Shown here piece by piece: positions 25,630-36,235 of a stretch of DNA of 64,000 nucleotides. This stretch comes from Roseburia intestinalis L1-82 (GTDB lineage Bacteria; Bacillota; Clostridia; Lachnospirales; Lachnospiraceae), in NCBI RefSeq assembly GCF_900537995.1, contig NZ_LR027880.1, positions 89,501 to 153,500 of the forward strand, written 5' to 3'. Both the position numbers and the translations under genes were made by a program. Numbering within the stretch: position 1 is the first letter of the stretch; every line of letters starts with the position of its first letter. The notes beneath the pieces are model-generated. The model saw only the letters and a program-made list of their open reading frames with translations. It was not told the DNA's origin and did no database searches.

Positions 25630-25869
25630 TTGCTTGTGATTGAAGATAATGGTTGTGGAATAAAAGCGTCTGATTTATCCCGTGTATTTGAAAAAGGTTT
25701 TACGGGTTCAAATAGAAACAAGGCAAATGCAACGGGTATGGGACTGTATCTATCGAAAAAATTATGCGATAGGTTGGGCTTGAAATTGGATATTGCTTCT
25801 ACGGAAAAAGAATATACAAGACTGACCATTACATTTCCAAAAGGAACAGTTCATAATTTTTCAGAGTAA
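25630..25869 (+). pseudogene. Remnant of a sensor histidine kinase (ATPase domain only)
   Basis: The frame codes for the end of a HATPase_c domain: an N box-linked IEDNGCGIKASDLSRVFEKGFTG (G1 box), GMGLYLSKKL (G2 box), and the ending IASTEKEYTRLTITFP. Sensor, dimerisation and His-containing parts are missing. The 30 residues upstream in the same frame are unrelated hydrophobic sequence that starts at 25543. The fragment resembles BceS/BcrS-type kinases, which normally stand beside antibiotic ABC exporters, as here. No response regulator is left. It is best read as the scar of a former two-component system. Confidence 0.75.
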
Positions 25870-26002
25870 TTTGAAAACCATGCCAACATTGATACGGTGC
25901 TTTAAGGGGGCTTGCATTATGGAAAGCTTTAAGTACAATTCTTTGCAATCAAATTCCACCTAATAGCACACTATTAAAAATTGAATATGTTTTAGCTTTA
26001 AA

Positions 26003-26040
26003 GGCTCGTACAGACTATATGTTTTGTGCGGGCTTTTTTC
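26003..26040 (+). terminator. Terminator ahead of the regulation/recombination genes
   Basis: GCTCGTACA (26004-26012) pairs imperfectly with TTGTGCGGGC (26024-26033), followed by TTTTTTC. Confidence 0.65.
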
Positions 26041-26162
26041 ATACCCGAAAAAAATTTAAAAATTTTTCAAAAGAGGTCATTAAATCACACCTTTCATTCC
26101 CTATATGGTGCGGAAAGAGGGATAAACACTTTTCAAATCATAGTGGAAAGGGGGTGAGATTG

Positions 26163-26582
26163 ATGAAACCGTCTGACTTCCAGAAAACAGTTCAATGTCG
26201 CTTTGAAAGTTGTTTGAAGAAAGTTGTCCGTCATATTGTAAAGGACTACCAACAAGGATTGAAACGACGAAAAGATAAAGAAATTCCATTCTGTGAACTT
26301 CCAGAAATTTTCGTTGAAAATTTTGCTGTGTGGGATGACTACGAAACAGATTATACAATCTTTTCAGTATGTGGCATTGATATTCGTGTCCTTGATGATG
26401 AGCTGGCAGAAGCCTTGAAAAAACTTCCAGAAAGAAAGAGAAATACTCTGTTAATGTATTACTTCTTGGAAATGACAGAAAGTGAAATTGCCAACTTACA
26501 AAAGATTACGCAAAGCGGTGTATTTAGAAACCGACATCATGCTTTGGAAACTATGAAAAAAATACTAAAGGAGAAGCAGTAA
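26163..26582 (+). CDS. Sigma-70-like regulator (Tn916 Orf7)
   Basis: About 139 residues from the ATG behind AAAGGGGGTG; an upstream in-frame start at 26019 would add 48 residues of terminator-derived sequence and is rejected. The C-terminal part (about 75-135) is a region-4-like helix-turn-helix: LAEALKKLPERKRNTLLMYYFLEMTESEIANLQKITQSGVFRNRHHALETM. The N-terminal MKPSDFQKTV and the DYETDYTIFSVCGIDIRV segment match Tn916 Orf7. In Tn916, orf7 and orf8 are transcribed before xis-int and activate excision and transfer expression. It is followed directly by the orf8-like gene. Confidence 0.85.
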   Translation: MKPSDFQKTVQCRFESCLKKVVRHIVKDYQQGLKRRKDKEIPFCELPEIFVENFAVWDDYETDYTIFSVCGIDIRVLDDELAEALKKLPERKRNTLLMYYFLEMTESEIANLQKITQSGVFRNRHHALETMKKILKEKQ

Positions 26583-26583
26583 A

Positions 26584-26832
26584 ATGAAGCAAACATTTAA
26601 GAAGCCGTCCTACTATTTGCTTTCGCAAGCAATGGACGGGGACGAAAAAGCGATTGAAAAAATACTGGCATTTTATGACCCGTACATATCAAAGTGCTGT
26701 TTGCGTCCACTCTATGATGAATACGGCAATGTCTATATTGTTGTAGATATGGAGTTAAAGGGACTTATCCGAGAAGCACTTATCAAAATGATTTTAGGGT
26801 TTGATATTGCCTTAGAAATCGAAGAAGAATAA
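26584..26832 (+). CDS. Helix-turn-helix regulator (Tn916 Orf8)
   Basis: 82 residues. YYLLSQAMDGDEKAIEKILAFYDPYI is the typical start of the small Orf8/HTH_16 family, and GNVYIVVDMELKGLIREALIKMI is its end. It begins one base after the orf7-like stop. The pair are the positive regulators of Tn916-type elements; the Orf8 family corresponds to regions 1-2 of a sigma-like factor. A hairpin GCAGAGCA...TGCTCTGC (about 26840-26880) follows. Confidence 0.85.
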   Translation: MKQTFKKPSYYLLSQAMDGDEKAIEKILAFYDPYISKCCLRPLYDEYGNVYIVVDMELKGLIREALIKMILGFDIALEIEEE

Positions 26833-26837
26833 GCAGT

Positions 26838-26886
26838 TTTTAGCAGAGCATGGTTTAATGTCCCCCTCTTTCCTGCTCTGCCCTGC
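26838..26886 (+). terminator. Hairpin after orf8-like gene
   Basis: GCAGAGCA and TGCTCTGC are perfectly complementary, separated by a pyrimidine-rich loop and followed by CCTGCTTTTAC. Possible weak terminator ahead of the structured region. Confidence 0.5.
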
Positions 26887-26936
26887 TTTTACATGAAAGC
26901 AACACGCTTTCGCCACAGCTCTTTGACAACTGAATA

Positions 26937-27165
26937 AAGCAGACAGATACGTTTGTGAGATAGCGAGCCACGGGGACTGTACGCCACGACCTTTCCAAAA
27001 GAAAGCGAGCGACCCACGCAGTGATCCGAGAGCGACTGTTGGAAAAGTCGTTTTGCCATGACCTATCCTCACAGAATAATGATACGTCCGCATGGTGCGG
27101 TTCTGCCCACAAGAATGGGAATAGTTGAGATACTAATGGAGCTTTCCAAAGCCGTCTGTCTGCTT
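26937..27165 (+). ncRNA. Candidate structured RNA between orf8 and xis
   Basis: No gene fits here on either strand. Three long-range helices are nested. P1 is AAGCAGACAGA (26937-26947) with TCTGTCTGCTT (27155-27165), 11 of 11 paired. P2 is TGTGAGATAG (26954-26963) with CTATCCTCACA (27063-27073), all paired apart from one bulged C. P3 is CGACCTTTCCAA (26987-26998) with TTGGAAAAGTCG (27039-27050), 11 of 12 paired. Local hairpins lie between P2 and P1: CCGCA-TGG-TGCGG (27088-27100) and CCCA...TGGG (27106-27119). A TTGACA lies just upstream, near 26923, but without a convincing -10 box. The RNA would end about 40 bases before xis. Structure is read by eye; function is unknown and it may match a family I cannot name. 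Confidence 0.6.
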
Positions 27166-27203
27166 GTAAAAAAACAACACACAGTAAAGGGGGTGCATAG
27201 ATT

Positions 27204-27407
27204 ATGAACAATACTGATGTGCCTATCTGGGAAAAATATACGCTGACGATTGAAGAAGCGTCTAAATACTTCCGCATTGGCGAAAAAAAATTGCGTAAAT
27301 TAGCCGAAGAAAATATTGACGCTGGCTGGGTTATCGTGAACGGTAATCGTATTCAGATTAAGCGAAAACAATTTGAAAAAATCATAGATACATTGGACGA
27401 AATCTAA
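27204..27407 (+). CDS. xis: Excisionase Xis (Tn916 type)
   Basis: 67 residues, nearly the Tn916 Xis pattern: [31 protein letters not shown], then [26 protein letters not shown]. It is a small winged-helix DNA-binding protein that bends the element ends and directs integrase toward excision. Ribosome site AAAGGGGGTG. The gene is 78 bases before int, in the same direction, as in Tn916. Confidence 0.95.
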   Translation: MNNTDVPIWEKYTLTIEEASKYFRIGEKKLRKLAEENIDAGWVIVNGNRIQIKRKQFEKIIDTLDEI

Positions 27408-27485
27408 TGTCATTGAGCCGTAGATATGGTATAATAAAGTATAGCGTATCACGGCTCATTCCATGACGGAAAGGAGCTTTACACT

Positions 27486-28676
27486 ATGTCTAATGTAAAA
27501 CGAAAAGACAGTAAAAATCGCAATTTGCGTAATGGAGAGAGCCAGCGAAAAGACGGAAGATACGTTTATAAATATACCGATATATACGGAAAGCCACAAT
27601 TTATCTATTCTTGGAAACTTGTACCGACAGACAAGACACCTGCTGGAAAGCGTGATGATATTTCATTGAGGGAAAAAGAAGCACAGATAAAAAAAGACCT
27701 TAACGACAGTATCGACACAGTCGGCGGTAAAATGACAGTCTGCCAGCTTTACGAGAAAAAGAACAGCCAAAGAAAGAACATCAAGAGGGCTACCGAAAAG
27801 GGACGACAGTATCTTATGAACGCTCTGAAAAATGACCCATTGGGTATGAGGGCGATTGATACTGTTAAGCAGTCGGACGCTAAAGAATGGGCTATCAGAA
27901 TGAGTGAAAAAGGATATGCCTATAAAACAATTGATAACTATAAGCGTTCCTTGAAAGCGTCATTTTACATGGCGATACAAGACGACTGTATCAGAAAGAA
28001 CCCATTTGAATTTAAGCTAAGTGATGTTCTGGAAGATGATACGGAGCAGAAAGTTATCCTTACACCAGAGCAGGAAGAACGCCTGCTTGCCTTTATGGAA
28101 AAGGATAAGATTTACAGCAAGTATTATGATGAGGTTGTGCTTCTGTTGGAAACGGGACTTCGTATTTCTGAATTTTGCGGACTGACGACGCATATTGATA
28201 TGCAGAACAAAATACTCAATATAGACCACCAGTTATTGAAAGACAGCGAAATCGGCTACTATATTGAAACGCCAAAAACCAAAAACGGAAAACGGGAACT
28301 TCCATTGACAGAACGGGCTTATCAAGCAATCCAAAGAATACTAAAGAACAGAGGAAAGGCACAACCGCTGATTGTAGGTGGTTACAGCAATTTCCTATTC
28401 TTAAACCGTGAGGGCTTGCCTAAGGTTGCAGGAAACTATGAGGGTATGGTGCGAGGGCTGATTAAGAAGTATAACAAATATCACACGGACAAGTTACCGA
28501 ACATCACACCACATTCATTCCGACATACTTATTGTACAAATATGGCAAACAGAGGAATGAACCCAAACACCCTGCAATATCTCATGGGACACGCCAACAT
28601 AACCATGACACTTGGCTATTACGCACACGGTACATTTCAATCTGCAAAAGCAGAACTGGAAAGACTGGCTTGTTAA
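27486..28676 (+). CDS. int: Tyrosine integrase Int (Tn916 type)
   Basis: 396 residues. The N-terminal arm-binding domain (about 1-75) has YVYKYTDIYGKPQFIYSWKL. The core-binding SAM-like domain spans about 80-170. The catalytic domain carries Arg in GLRISEFCG (about 224), His-x-x-Arg in HSFRHTYC (about 345), His in MGHANI (about 370) and the nucleophilic Tyr in LGYYAHG (about 380). All catalytic residues are present, so the element should be able to excise. Arm-site repeats just behind the stop codon (28688-28712) complete the attachment module. Preceded by GGAAAGGAGC. Confidence 0.96.
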   Translation: MSNVKRKDSKNRNLRNGESQRKDGRYVYKYTDIYGKPQFIYSWKLVPTDKTPAGKRDDISLREKEAQIKKDLNDSIDTVGGKMTVCQLYEKKNSQRKNIKRATEKGRQYLMNALKNDPLGMRAIDTVKQSDAKEWAIRMSEKGYAYKTIDNYKRSLKASFYMAIQDDCIRKNPFEFKLSDVLEDDTEQKVILTPEQEERLLAFMEKDKIYSKYYDEVVLLLETGLRISEFCGLTTHIDMQNKILNIDHQLLKDSEIGYYIETPKTKNGKRELPLTERAYQAIQRILKNRGKAQPLIVGGYSNFLFLNREGLPKVAGNYEGMVRGLIKKYNKYHTDKLPNITPHSFRHTYCTNMANRGMNPNTLQYLMGHANITMTLGYYAHGTFQSAKAELERLAC

Positions 28677-28683
28677 TATCGGA

Positions 28684-28713
28684 GCGTATATTTACTACTC
28701 ATTTACTACTTTT
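28684..28713 (+). promoter_or_regulatory. Right arm-type integrase binding repeats (DR2-like)
   Basis: Two copies of ATTTACTACT separated by C, matching the pair at 5533-5560 in sequence and orientation. They lie between int and the right end, where integrase arm sites are found in Tn916. Confidence 0.7.
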
Positions 28714-30468
<1,755 letters not shown>

Positions 30469-30540
30469 AAAGAAGGTTTTGTATAGGGAAGGTAAAGATT
30501 GTAATGTATTGGTAAAGTTAATTGAATAAGGGGGGATAGT

Positions 30541-31251
30541 ATGTTACCATATATAGCAGAATTTTTGGGAACTATGATTCTGATCATCTTAGGTGATGGA
30601 GTTGTTGCAAACGTAAATCTCAACAAATCTGGCATGAAGGGTGGAGGAACTGTCCAGATCACATTTGCATGGGGACTTGCGGTTATGCTGCCGGCATTTA
30701 TTTTCGGAGCAGCATCGGGAGCATCGTTTAATCCGGCGCTGACGTTAGCACTTGCAGTTGACGGAAGTTTTGACTGGGCAATGGTTCCGGGATATATCAT
30801 TGCACAGTTTGCAGGAGCGTTTGTTGGAGCGGTGATCGTATATCTTTTGTTTAAAGGACAGTTTGATGCAACAGAGGATCAGGCGACAAAACTTGGGGTG
30901 TTCTGTACAGCGCCTTCTATTCCGAACATGGGACAGAATATTTTCAGTGAGGCAGTTGGAACGTTTATCCTTGTATTTGCGATCAAAGGTATGGCAAATG
31001 TGCCGGGACTTACCGATGGACTTGGAAAGTTTCTTGTATTTGGAATCATTGTATCGATCGGTATGTCACTTGGTGGACTGACCGGATATGCGATCAATCC
31101 GGCAAGAGATATCGGACCGCGTCTTGCACATGCCGTTCTTCCGATTAAGGGAAAAGGAACATCCAACTGGGGATATGCAGTTGTTCCGCTGGTGGGACCG
31201 GTGATCGGAGCAATTGTTGCAGTACTGCTATATGGAGCAATTCCATGGTAG
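30541..31251 (+). CDS. glpF: Glycerol facilitator GlpF (aquaglyceroporin)
   Basis: 236 residues with six membrane helices and two half-helices. The two NPA boxes are SFNPALTLAL (about residue 64) and AINPARDIGPR (about 185). The second is followed by Asp and Arg, the residues that mark glycerol-conducting rather than water-only pores. It lets glycerol diffuse in, to be trapped by GlpK. It is 72 bases after glpK behind an AAGGGGGG ribosome site and probably in the same transcript. A leader terminator follows before the dehydrogenase. Confidence 0.95.
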   Translation: MLPYIAEFLGTMILIILGDGVVANVNLNKSGMKGGGTVQITFAWGLAVMLPAFIFGAASGASFNPALTLALAVDGSFDWAMVPGYIIAQFAGAFVGAVIVYLLFKGQFDATEDQATKLGVFCTAPSIPNMGQNIFSEAVGTFILVFAIKGMANVPGLTDGLGKFLVFGIIVSIGMSLGGLTGYAINPARDIGPRLAHAVLPIKGKGTSNWGYAVVPLVGPVIGAIVAVLLYGAIPW

Positions 31252-31339
31252 ACCGTATGTTTGTCATGCGATAAGTAACTTTATATGACAATTTTATATT
31301 TATGACAGTAGATGTGCATGTGGAACCTGCAATCTATTG

Positions 31340-31415
31340 TTGAGGGGCAAGAGAGAAGAGAGCCTGACAGGATAATCGCAACAGCATGGGTGCGCTTACT
31401 TGTCAGGCTTTTTTA
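31340..31415 (+). terminator. Leader terminator before glpA-like gene (probable GlpP target)
   Basis: An AAGAGAGAAGAGAG purine run leads into AGCCTGACA (31361-31369), pairing with TGTCAGGCT (31401-31409) and followed by T6. The purine run resembles that of the glpP leader at 4730. It could serve both as the end of glpF and as an antitermination switch for the dehydrogenase genes. Confidence 0.6.
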
Positions 31416-31457
31416 TTCATAGGAGATTACATCTTATGAATGAAAAAGCCCTCCGGG
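31409..31457. repeat. Palindromic element, copy 1, abutting a terminator
   Basis: TTATTCATAGGA, GATTACA, TCTTATGAATGAA form a stem, followed by a GCCCTCCGGG mini-hairpin. The copy at 60635-60685 differs at only a few positions. It begins inside the terminator T run. Confidence 0.7.
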
Positions 31458-31499
31458 TTAGATACCAGAAGAACAAAGTAAAAAAGGAGAGATGGAAAA

Positions 31500-32935
31500 T
31501 GTATGACGTAATTATCATCGGAGCCGGTGTATCCGGCGCAGCAGCGGCGAGAGAATTGTCGCGTTATAATGCAAAAGTATGTGTGATAGAGAAAGAGGAA
31601 GATGTCTGCTGCGGCACATCCAAGGCAAACAGTGCAATCGTACATGCGGGATATGATGCAAAAGAAGGTTCCCTGATGGCAAAATTAAATGTACGGGGAA
31701 ATGCCTTGATGGAGCAGCTTTCCAAAGATCTTGATTTTCCGTTTAAGCGGATAGGTTCTCTGGTTGTCTGCAAGGACGAGGAGGATATGCCGAATCTGAA
31801 AGCACTGTATGACCGTGGCGTGGTAAACGGTGTGCCGGGGCTGCGTATTTTATCCAAAGAGGAAGTGCATGAGATGGAGCCGAATCTTGAGGATGATATC
31901 TGCGCAGCATTGTATGCGCCAAGCGCCGGGATCGTGTGTCCGTTCAACCTGAATATCGCATTGGCTGAGAATGCGAATGTAAATGGTGTGGAATTTAAGT
32001 TTGACACAGAAGTAACCGATTTGAAAAAGTCGGGAGATATCTGGGAAGTCCACACAAATCAGGGTGTGTTCGAGACAAAATATGTGGTCAATGCAGCCGG
32101 TGTCTATGCGGACAAATTTCACAACATGGTCAGTGAAAAGAAAATCCATATTACGCCAAGACGCGGTGATTACTGCCTGCTTGACAAGAGTGCCGGAAGC
32201 CATGTAAGTCATACGGTCTTTGCGCTGCCGGGCAAATATGGAAAAGGAATCCTCATTTCGCCGACGGTGCATGGCAACCTGCTGTTAGGGCCTACCGCCA
32301 TTGACATTGAGGATAAAGAGGTAACCAACACCACAAGAGAAGGCCTGGATCAGGTGATTGCCGGTGCAAACCTGAATGTAAAAAATATTCCGATGCGTCA
32401 GGTCATCACATCTTTTGCCGGACTTCGTGCACATGAGGATGGTCATGAGTTTATTATTGAAGAGGTTGCCGATGCAAAAGGATTTATCGACTGCGCCGGA
32501 ATCGAGTCACCGGGACTTACGAGCAGTCCTGCGATCGGAGAGATGGTTGCAGATCTGTTAAAAGAGAAAATGCATTTGGAAGAGAAAAAAGATTTCATTG
32601 CAACACGCAAGGGTGTATTAAATCCAAACACATTAAGTAAAGAGGAAAGAGCGGCATTAATTAAGGAAAAACCGGAGTATGGAAACATTATCTGCCGCTG
32701 TGAGATGATCACAGAGGGAGAAATCATCGATGCCATCAGACGTCCGCTCGGTGCAAAATCGTTAGATGGTGTCAAACGCCGGACGAGAGCCGGAATGGGA
32801 CGGTGTCAGGCGGGTTTCTGTTCACCGAGAACCATGGAGATTTTAGCAAGAGAGCGCGGTGTGAGCCAGTCTGAGATTACAAAATCAGGCGGAAATTCAA
32901 GGATTATTGTCGGAACCAACAAGGACAGTCTGTAA
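31500..32935 (+). CDS. glpA: FAD-dependent glycerol-3-phosphate dehydrogenase, GlpA-like
   Basis: About 478 residues. The ATG at 31500, after AAAAGGAGAG, is chosen; an upstream frame from 31400 is translated repeat DNA. The N-terminal FAD-binding motif is VIIIGAGVSGAAAARELS, then VIEKEEDVCCGTSKANSAIVHAGY. A DAO-type fold follows. The C-terminal 90 residues hold a BFD-like Fe-S/zinc domain with the Cys pattern in ICRCEM, GRCQAGFCSP. This is the anaerobic-type G3P oxidase seen in clostridia, converting glycerol-3-phosphate to dihydroxyacetone phosphate. It is cotranscribed with the next two genes (17 and 15 bases), which are its presumed partners. Confidence 0.9.
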
Positions 32936-32952
32936 GAAGGAGGAGCCAGAGC

Positions 32953-34221
32953 ATGAAAACATATGATATCGTAATCATCGGAGGTGGACCGGCAGGGCTT
33001 GCGGCTGCTGTTTCTGCAAAAAATAACGGAATCGATGACATATTAATTTTAGAGAGAGACAAAGAATTAGGCGGAATTTTAAACCAGTGTATCCACAATG
33101 GATTTGGACTGCATACATTTAAGGAAGAACTGACAGGACCTGAGTATGCGGGCAGATTTATTTCACAGGTAAAAGATCTGGGCATTGAATATAAATTAAA
33201 TACTATGGTCATGGATATCAGCCATGAGAAAGTCGTTACGGCGATGAACCGTGAGGATGGCCTGTTTGAGATCCAGGCAAAAGCAGTCATTCTTGCTATG
33301 GGATGCCGCGAGAGACCGAGAGGCGCGTTAAATATTCCGGGATACCGCCCGGCGGGAATTTACTCCGCAGGAACGGCACAGCGTCTGGTAAACATCGAAG
33401 GCTTTATGCCGGGACGTGAAGTCGTCATTTTAGGTTCCGGTGATATCGGACTGATCATGGCAAGGCGAATGACACTTGAGGGTGCAAAGGTTAAGGTCGT
33501 GGCAGAATTAATGCCATATTCCGGCGGTCTGAAACGTAATATTGTGCAGTGTCTGGATGATTACGGAATCCCGTTAAAGTTAAGCCACACGGTTGTGGAC
33601 ATTAAGGGAAAAGAGCGTGTAGAAGGAATCACGTTAGCTGAGGTTGACAGTAAAGGAAAACCGATTCCGGGGACCGAAGAAGAATATAGCTGCGATACGC
33701 TGTTGCTTTCGGTAGGACTAATCCCGGAAAATGAGATTTCCAAAGGCATGGGTGTCGACATGAACCCGGTTACTTCCGGACCGAAGGTCAATGAGAGCCT
33801 TGAGACAAATATTCCGGGTGTATTTGCCTGTGGAAATGTGCTGCATGTGCATGATCTGGTGGATTTCGTGTCCGAGGAAGCAAAGACAGCCGGAAAAAAT
33901 GCGGCAGCTTATGTGAAAGCAGATGGCGTGAAGGCAGCAAGAGATAACGACATTGTTTTAAATCCGATCGAGGGTGTCCGGTATACGGTGCCGGGAACCA
34001 TCAATGTTGCTAATATGGATGAGCAGATCACAGTCCGTTTCCGTGTGGGCGGTGTATACAAGAACTGTTACGTCAGCGCTTATTTTGATGATGAGAGAGT
34101 CATTCACAGAAAACGTCCGGTCGTGGCACCGGGAGAAATGGAAGAGATTAAACTGACAAAAGAGCAGCTTTTGCAGTACCCGGATCTAAAGACGATTACA
34201 GTGAAAATCGAGCAGGAATAA
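32953..34221 (+). CDS. NAD(P)/FAD-dependent oxidoreductase, partner of GlpA-like enzyme
   Basis: 422 residues with two dinucleotide folds: VIIGGGPAGLAAAVSAK at the N-terminus (FAD) and EVVILGSGDIGLIMARRM near residue 160 (NAD(P)H). A GVFACGN motif near residue 290 closes the FAD domain. A conserved ILNQCIHNGFG segment sits near residue 40. Proteins of this kind follow GlpA-like dehydrogenases in many anaerobes and are thought to pass electrons between G3P and NAD(P)+ or another acceptor, taking the place of GlpB. It is flanked at short distance by the glpA-like gene and the DUF1667 gene. Confidence 0.88.
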   Translation: MKTYDIVIIGGGPAGLAAAVSAKNNGIDDILILERDKELGGILNQCIHNGFGLHTFKEELTGPEYAGRFISQVKDLGIEYKLNTMVMDISHEKVVTAMNREDGLFEIQAKAVILAMGCRERPRGALNIPGYRPAGIYSAGTAQRLVNIEGFMPGREVVILGSGDIGLIMARRMTLEGAKVKVVAELMPYSGGLKRNIVQCLDDYGIPLKLSHTVVDIKGKERVEGITLAEVDSKGKPIPGTEEEYSCDTLLLSVGLIPENEISKGMGVDMNPVTSGPKVNESLETNIPGVFACGNVLHVHDLVDFVSEEAKTAGKNAAAYVKADGVKAARDNDIVLNPIEGVRYTVPGTINVANMDEQITVRFRVGGVYKNCYVSAYFDDERVIHRKRPVVAPGEMEEIKLTKEQLLQYPDLKTITVKIEQE

Positions 34222-34236
34222 AATGGAGGTATATCA

Positions 34237-34596
34237 ATGGAAGAGAAAAATTTAATCTGTATCGGTTGTCCGATGGGCTGTCCGCTGACTGTAAAAATGG
34301 AGAACGGTGAAGTTGTCAGTGTTACAGGGAATACCTGTAAGCGCGGTGATATCTATGCGAGGAAGGAAGTGACAAATCCAACCAGAATCGTTACCTCTAC
34401 AGTAAGGATCACCGGCGGAAGCGAAGCGATGGTTTCTGTAAAGACGAAAGAGGATATTCCGAAAGGAAAAATATTTGACTGTGTCAAAGCATTGAAAAAT
34501 GTTGAGGTTGCTGCCCCGGTGCACATCGGGGATGTGCTTGTGAAAGATGTTGCAGGGACAGGTGTGGATGTGATCGCAACGAAAAATGTGGAGTAA
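34237..34596 (+). CDS. DUF1667 protein of the glycerol-3-phosphate oxidation operon
   Basis: 119 residues. Four cysteines are near the start, in LICIGCPMGCPL and GNTCKRGD, a likely Fe-S or zinc site. Then come YARKEVTNPTRIVTSTVRITGG and a C-terminal IHIGDVLVKDV-like segment, all characteristic of DUF1667. The family nearly always accompanies the GlpA-like and FAD/NAD oxidoreductase pair and is assumed to be the electron-transfer subunit. It is the last gene of this operon and is followed by a strong two-way terminator. Confidence 0.9.
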   Translation: MEEKNLICIGCPMGCPLTVKMENGEVVSVTGNTCKRGDIYARKEVTNPTRIVTSTVRITGGSEAMVSVKTKEDIPKGKIFDCVKALKNVEVAAPVHIGDVLVKDVAGTGVDVIATKNVE

Positions 34597-34629
34597 GTTA
34601 TAGATTACATGCGGTGTGAATAAATTTTA

Positions 34630-34686
34630 AACATCCGGGGCAAAACAGATATCTTTGAGTATCCGTTTCGCCCCGGATGTTTTTGC
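34630..34686. terminator. Bidirectional terminator between the glp operon and the FN3 gene
   Basis: AAACATCCGGGGC and GCCCCGGATGTTT form a long GC-rich stem with T runs on both strands. It serves the plus-strand glp operon and the minus-strand fibronectin-III gene. Confidence 0.85.
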
Positions 34687-34707
34687 AATCATTTTATGGT
34701 CAGCTTT

Positions 34708-36009
34708 TTATTTGCTATAAAATACTGATGTAGGATTGGATACATAAACGGTTGTGGAACAATTTTTCTTTCCGACTTTGCAGACCGGCTTGACACTGAT
34801 GTAATACATGGTATTTTTTTTCAACTTTTTCTTTTTAAATTTTTTCAGGGTGTAGCTGGTGTTTTTACTTTTAACGGTGTCTACTTTTGTAAAAGTTTTC
34901 GTATCGTAGCTTGTGGAAACGTATATTTCATATGCGGAAGCACCGGAAACTTTTGACCAGTTGATCTTTATTCCTGAGCCGGACTGTTTTGCAGTAATCT
35001 TTTTAGGCGAGGTGCCAAAAGTAATGACGGTACTCCATGGACTGTAAACTTTTTGCTTAGTGCCTGCAAGTGTGACATAGGAACGGACTCTTGCTGAATA
35101 AAAAGTGCCTGCTTTGATTTTTTTTGAATTGGTATATGTTCCAAGGTAACCGTAAAATTTTGTTTCGTTTACAATCGGTTTTTTAAATTTTTTGGAATCA
35201 GAAACTTTTGTTATCTGCAACTGAAATGCTTTGGCACCATTAATGCCTTTCCATTCAAAGCTGGCATCTCCGGGATAAGCAGTTGTCACTTTAAAATCAC
35301 GTATTTTCTTTGGAAGTGTTGTGGCGTAGGTTTCTGTGTAAGTATTAGAAACAGCCGTAAAGTCAGAATTGCTGTTTAAGGCATAAACGCAGATTGCATA
35401 AGAGCCATCTTCTTTTAAGTTTTTAATCGTACAGGAATTTGTACTTGTGGTAAGTTCCTTGGAAAGATCGGAAAGACCACTTGGATAATATACAACTTTA
35501 TATCCGGATGCACCGGAAACGGCTGCCCATTTAAAGGACAGGGATGCAGTGGTTGCTTTGGTTCCTGTAATTTTTGATGTTTTATCGCTGATCCGTGCAA
35601 CAACTTTTAAGGTGTCAGACCAGTTTCCAATATCACAGAGATTTTTATCGTCCATATAGGCATAGTCGTAAGGAGCTGTGTAGGCGCAGACACGCGCATA
35701 AAAAACAGATTTGCCGGACGGAGCATGTATTTTCGCAGTCGGTTCGTAATAGGAACCTTCATCCTTCCAGGTGATTTTGTCCTCGCTTGTTTCAAGACGA
35801 TAATAGATGGTCTGGTCACCTGACGAAACCGCATCCCAGGTAATGGTAATATCTGGATTTTCGTAAGGCTCAATATCTGTTTCTTTTAAATTTGTGACAG
35901 TTGCAGTCTTTGCTTCGACATTTACATTTGCCAAAATAAGCAGAATAAATGCAAAAGTAAAAGCCAGTGCAAACTTCAATAAGGTTGTTACATAAGATTT
36001 TGTTTTCAT
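34708..36009 (-). CDS. Secreted fibronectin type III domain protein
   Basis: About 433 residues. The ATG at 36009 is preceded by ATGGAGAG; the frame continues ten codons upstream without a ribosome site. A signal peptide (LLKFALAFTFAFILLILANVNVEA) is followed by about four fibronectin type III-like domains with repeated ITWDAV, SFKWAAVSGASGYKVVYY, FEWKGINGAKAFQLQI and INWSKVSGASAYEIYVS cores. Lys-rich ends follow each domain. No anchor or enzymatic domain is seen, so it may be secreted or wall-associated through the basic domains. It is a lone minus-strand gene between terminators. Confidence 0.82.
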   Translation of the reverse strand: MKTKSYVTTLLKFALAFTFAFILLILANVNVEAKTATVTNLKETDIEPYENPDITITWDAVSSGDQTIYYRLETSEDKITWKDEGSYYEPTAKIHAPSGKSVFYARVCAYTAPYDYAYMDDKNLCDIGNWSDTLKVVARISDKTSKITGTKATTASLSFKWAAVSGASGYKVVYYPSGLSDLSKELTTSTNSCTIKNLKEDGSYAICVYALNSNSDFTAVSNTYTETYATTLPKKIRDFKVTTAYPGDASFEWKGINGAKAFQLQITKVSDSKKFKKPIVNETKFYGYLGTYTNSKKIKAGTFYSARVRSYVTLAGTKQKVYSPWSTVITFGTSPKKITAKQSGSGIKINWSKVSGASAYEIYVSTSYDTKTFTKVDTVKSKNTSYTLKKFKKKKLKKNTMYYISVKPVCKVGKKNCSTTVYVSNPTSVFYSK

Positions 36010-36179
36010 AAACTCTCCATTTCTGCGTATGCTGCGCAAATACTCCTGTCAGATAGACAGGGACTAAACTGTTTTTAGTGTAGCATATTTTGATGATGAA
36101 AGGAATGGAGAAAAATATATTAATTTGCAGTGATCGCTTCTCGAATGGCAAGCAAAAAAAGTAGAGTGGATCAGCCGCT

Positions 36180-36208
36180 TGACTTTTTACACATTCCATG
36201 CTAGATTG
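36180..36208 (+). promoter_or_regulatory. Predicted promoter of the metG T-box leader
   Basis: TTGACT (36180-36185) and TAGATT (36203-36208) with a spacer of 17. Confidence 0.5.
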
Positions 36209-36235
36209 AAAATAATCGTAAGAAATAAAACACCA

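Noticed and set aside
26019..26162. N-terminal extension of the orf7-like gene
   Set aside because: Translated terminator sequence; the start at 26163 matches Tn916 Orf7 and has AAAGGGGG upstream.
26855..27277. Open frame of 140 codons on the minus strand in the structured region
   Set aside because: Overlaps xis, composition is not protein-like, and base pairing explains the conservation better.
31400..31499. N-terminal extension of the glpA-like gene
   Set aside because: Codes through the terminator and palindromic repeat; the ATG at 31500 has a strong ribosome site and begins the family sequence.
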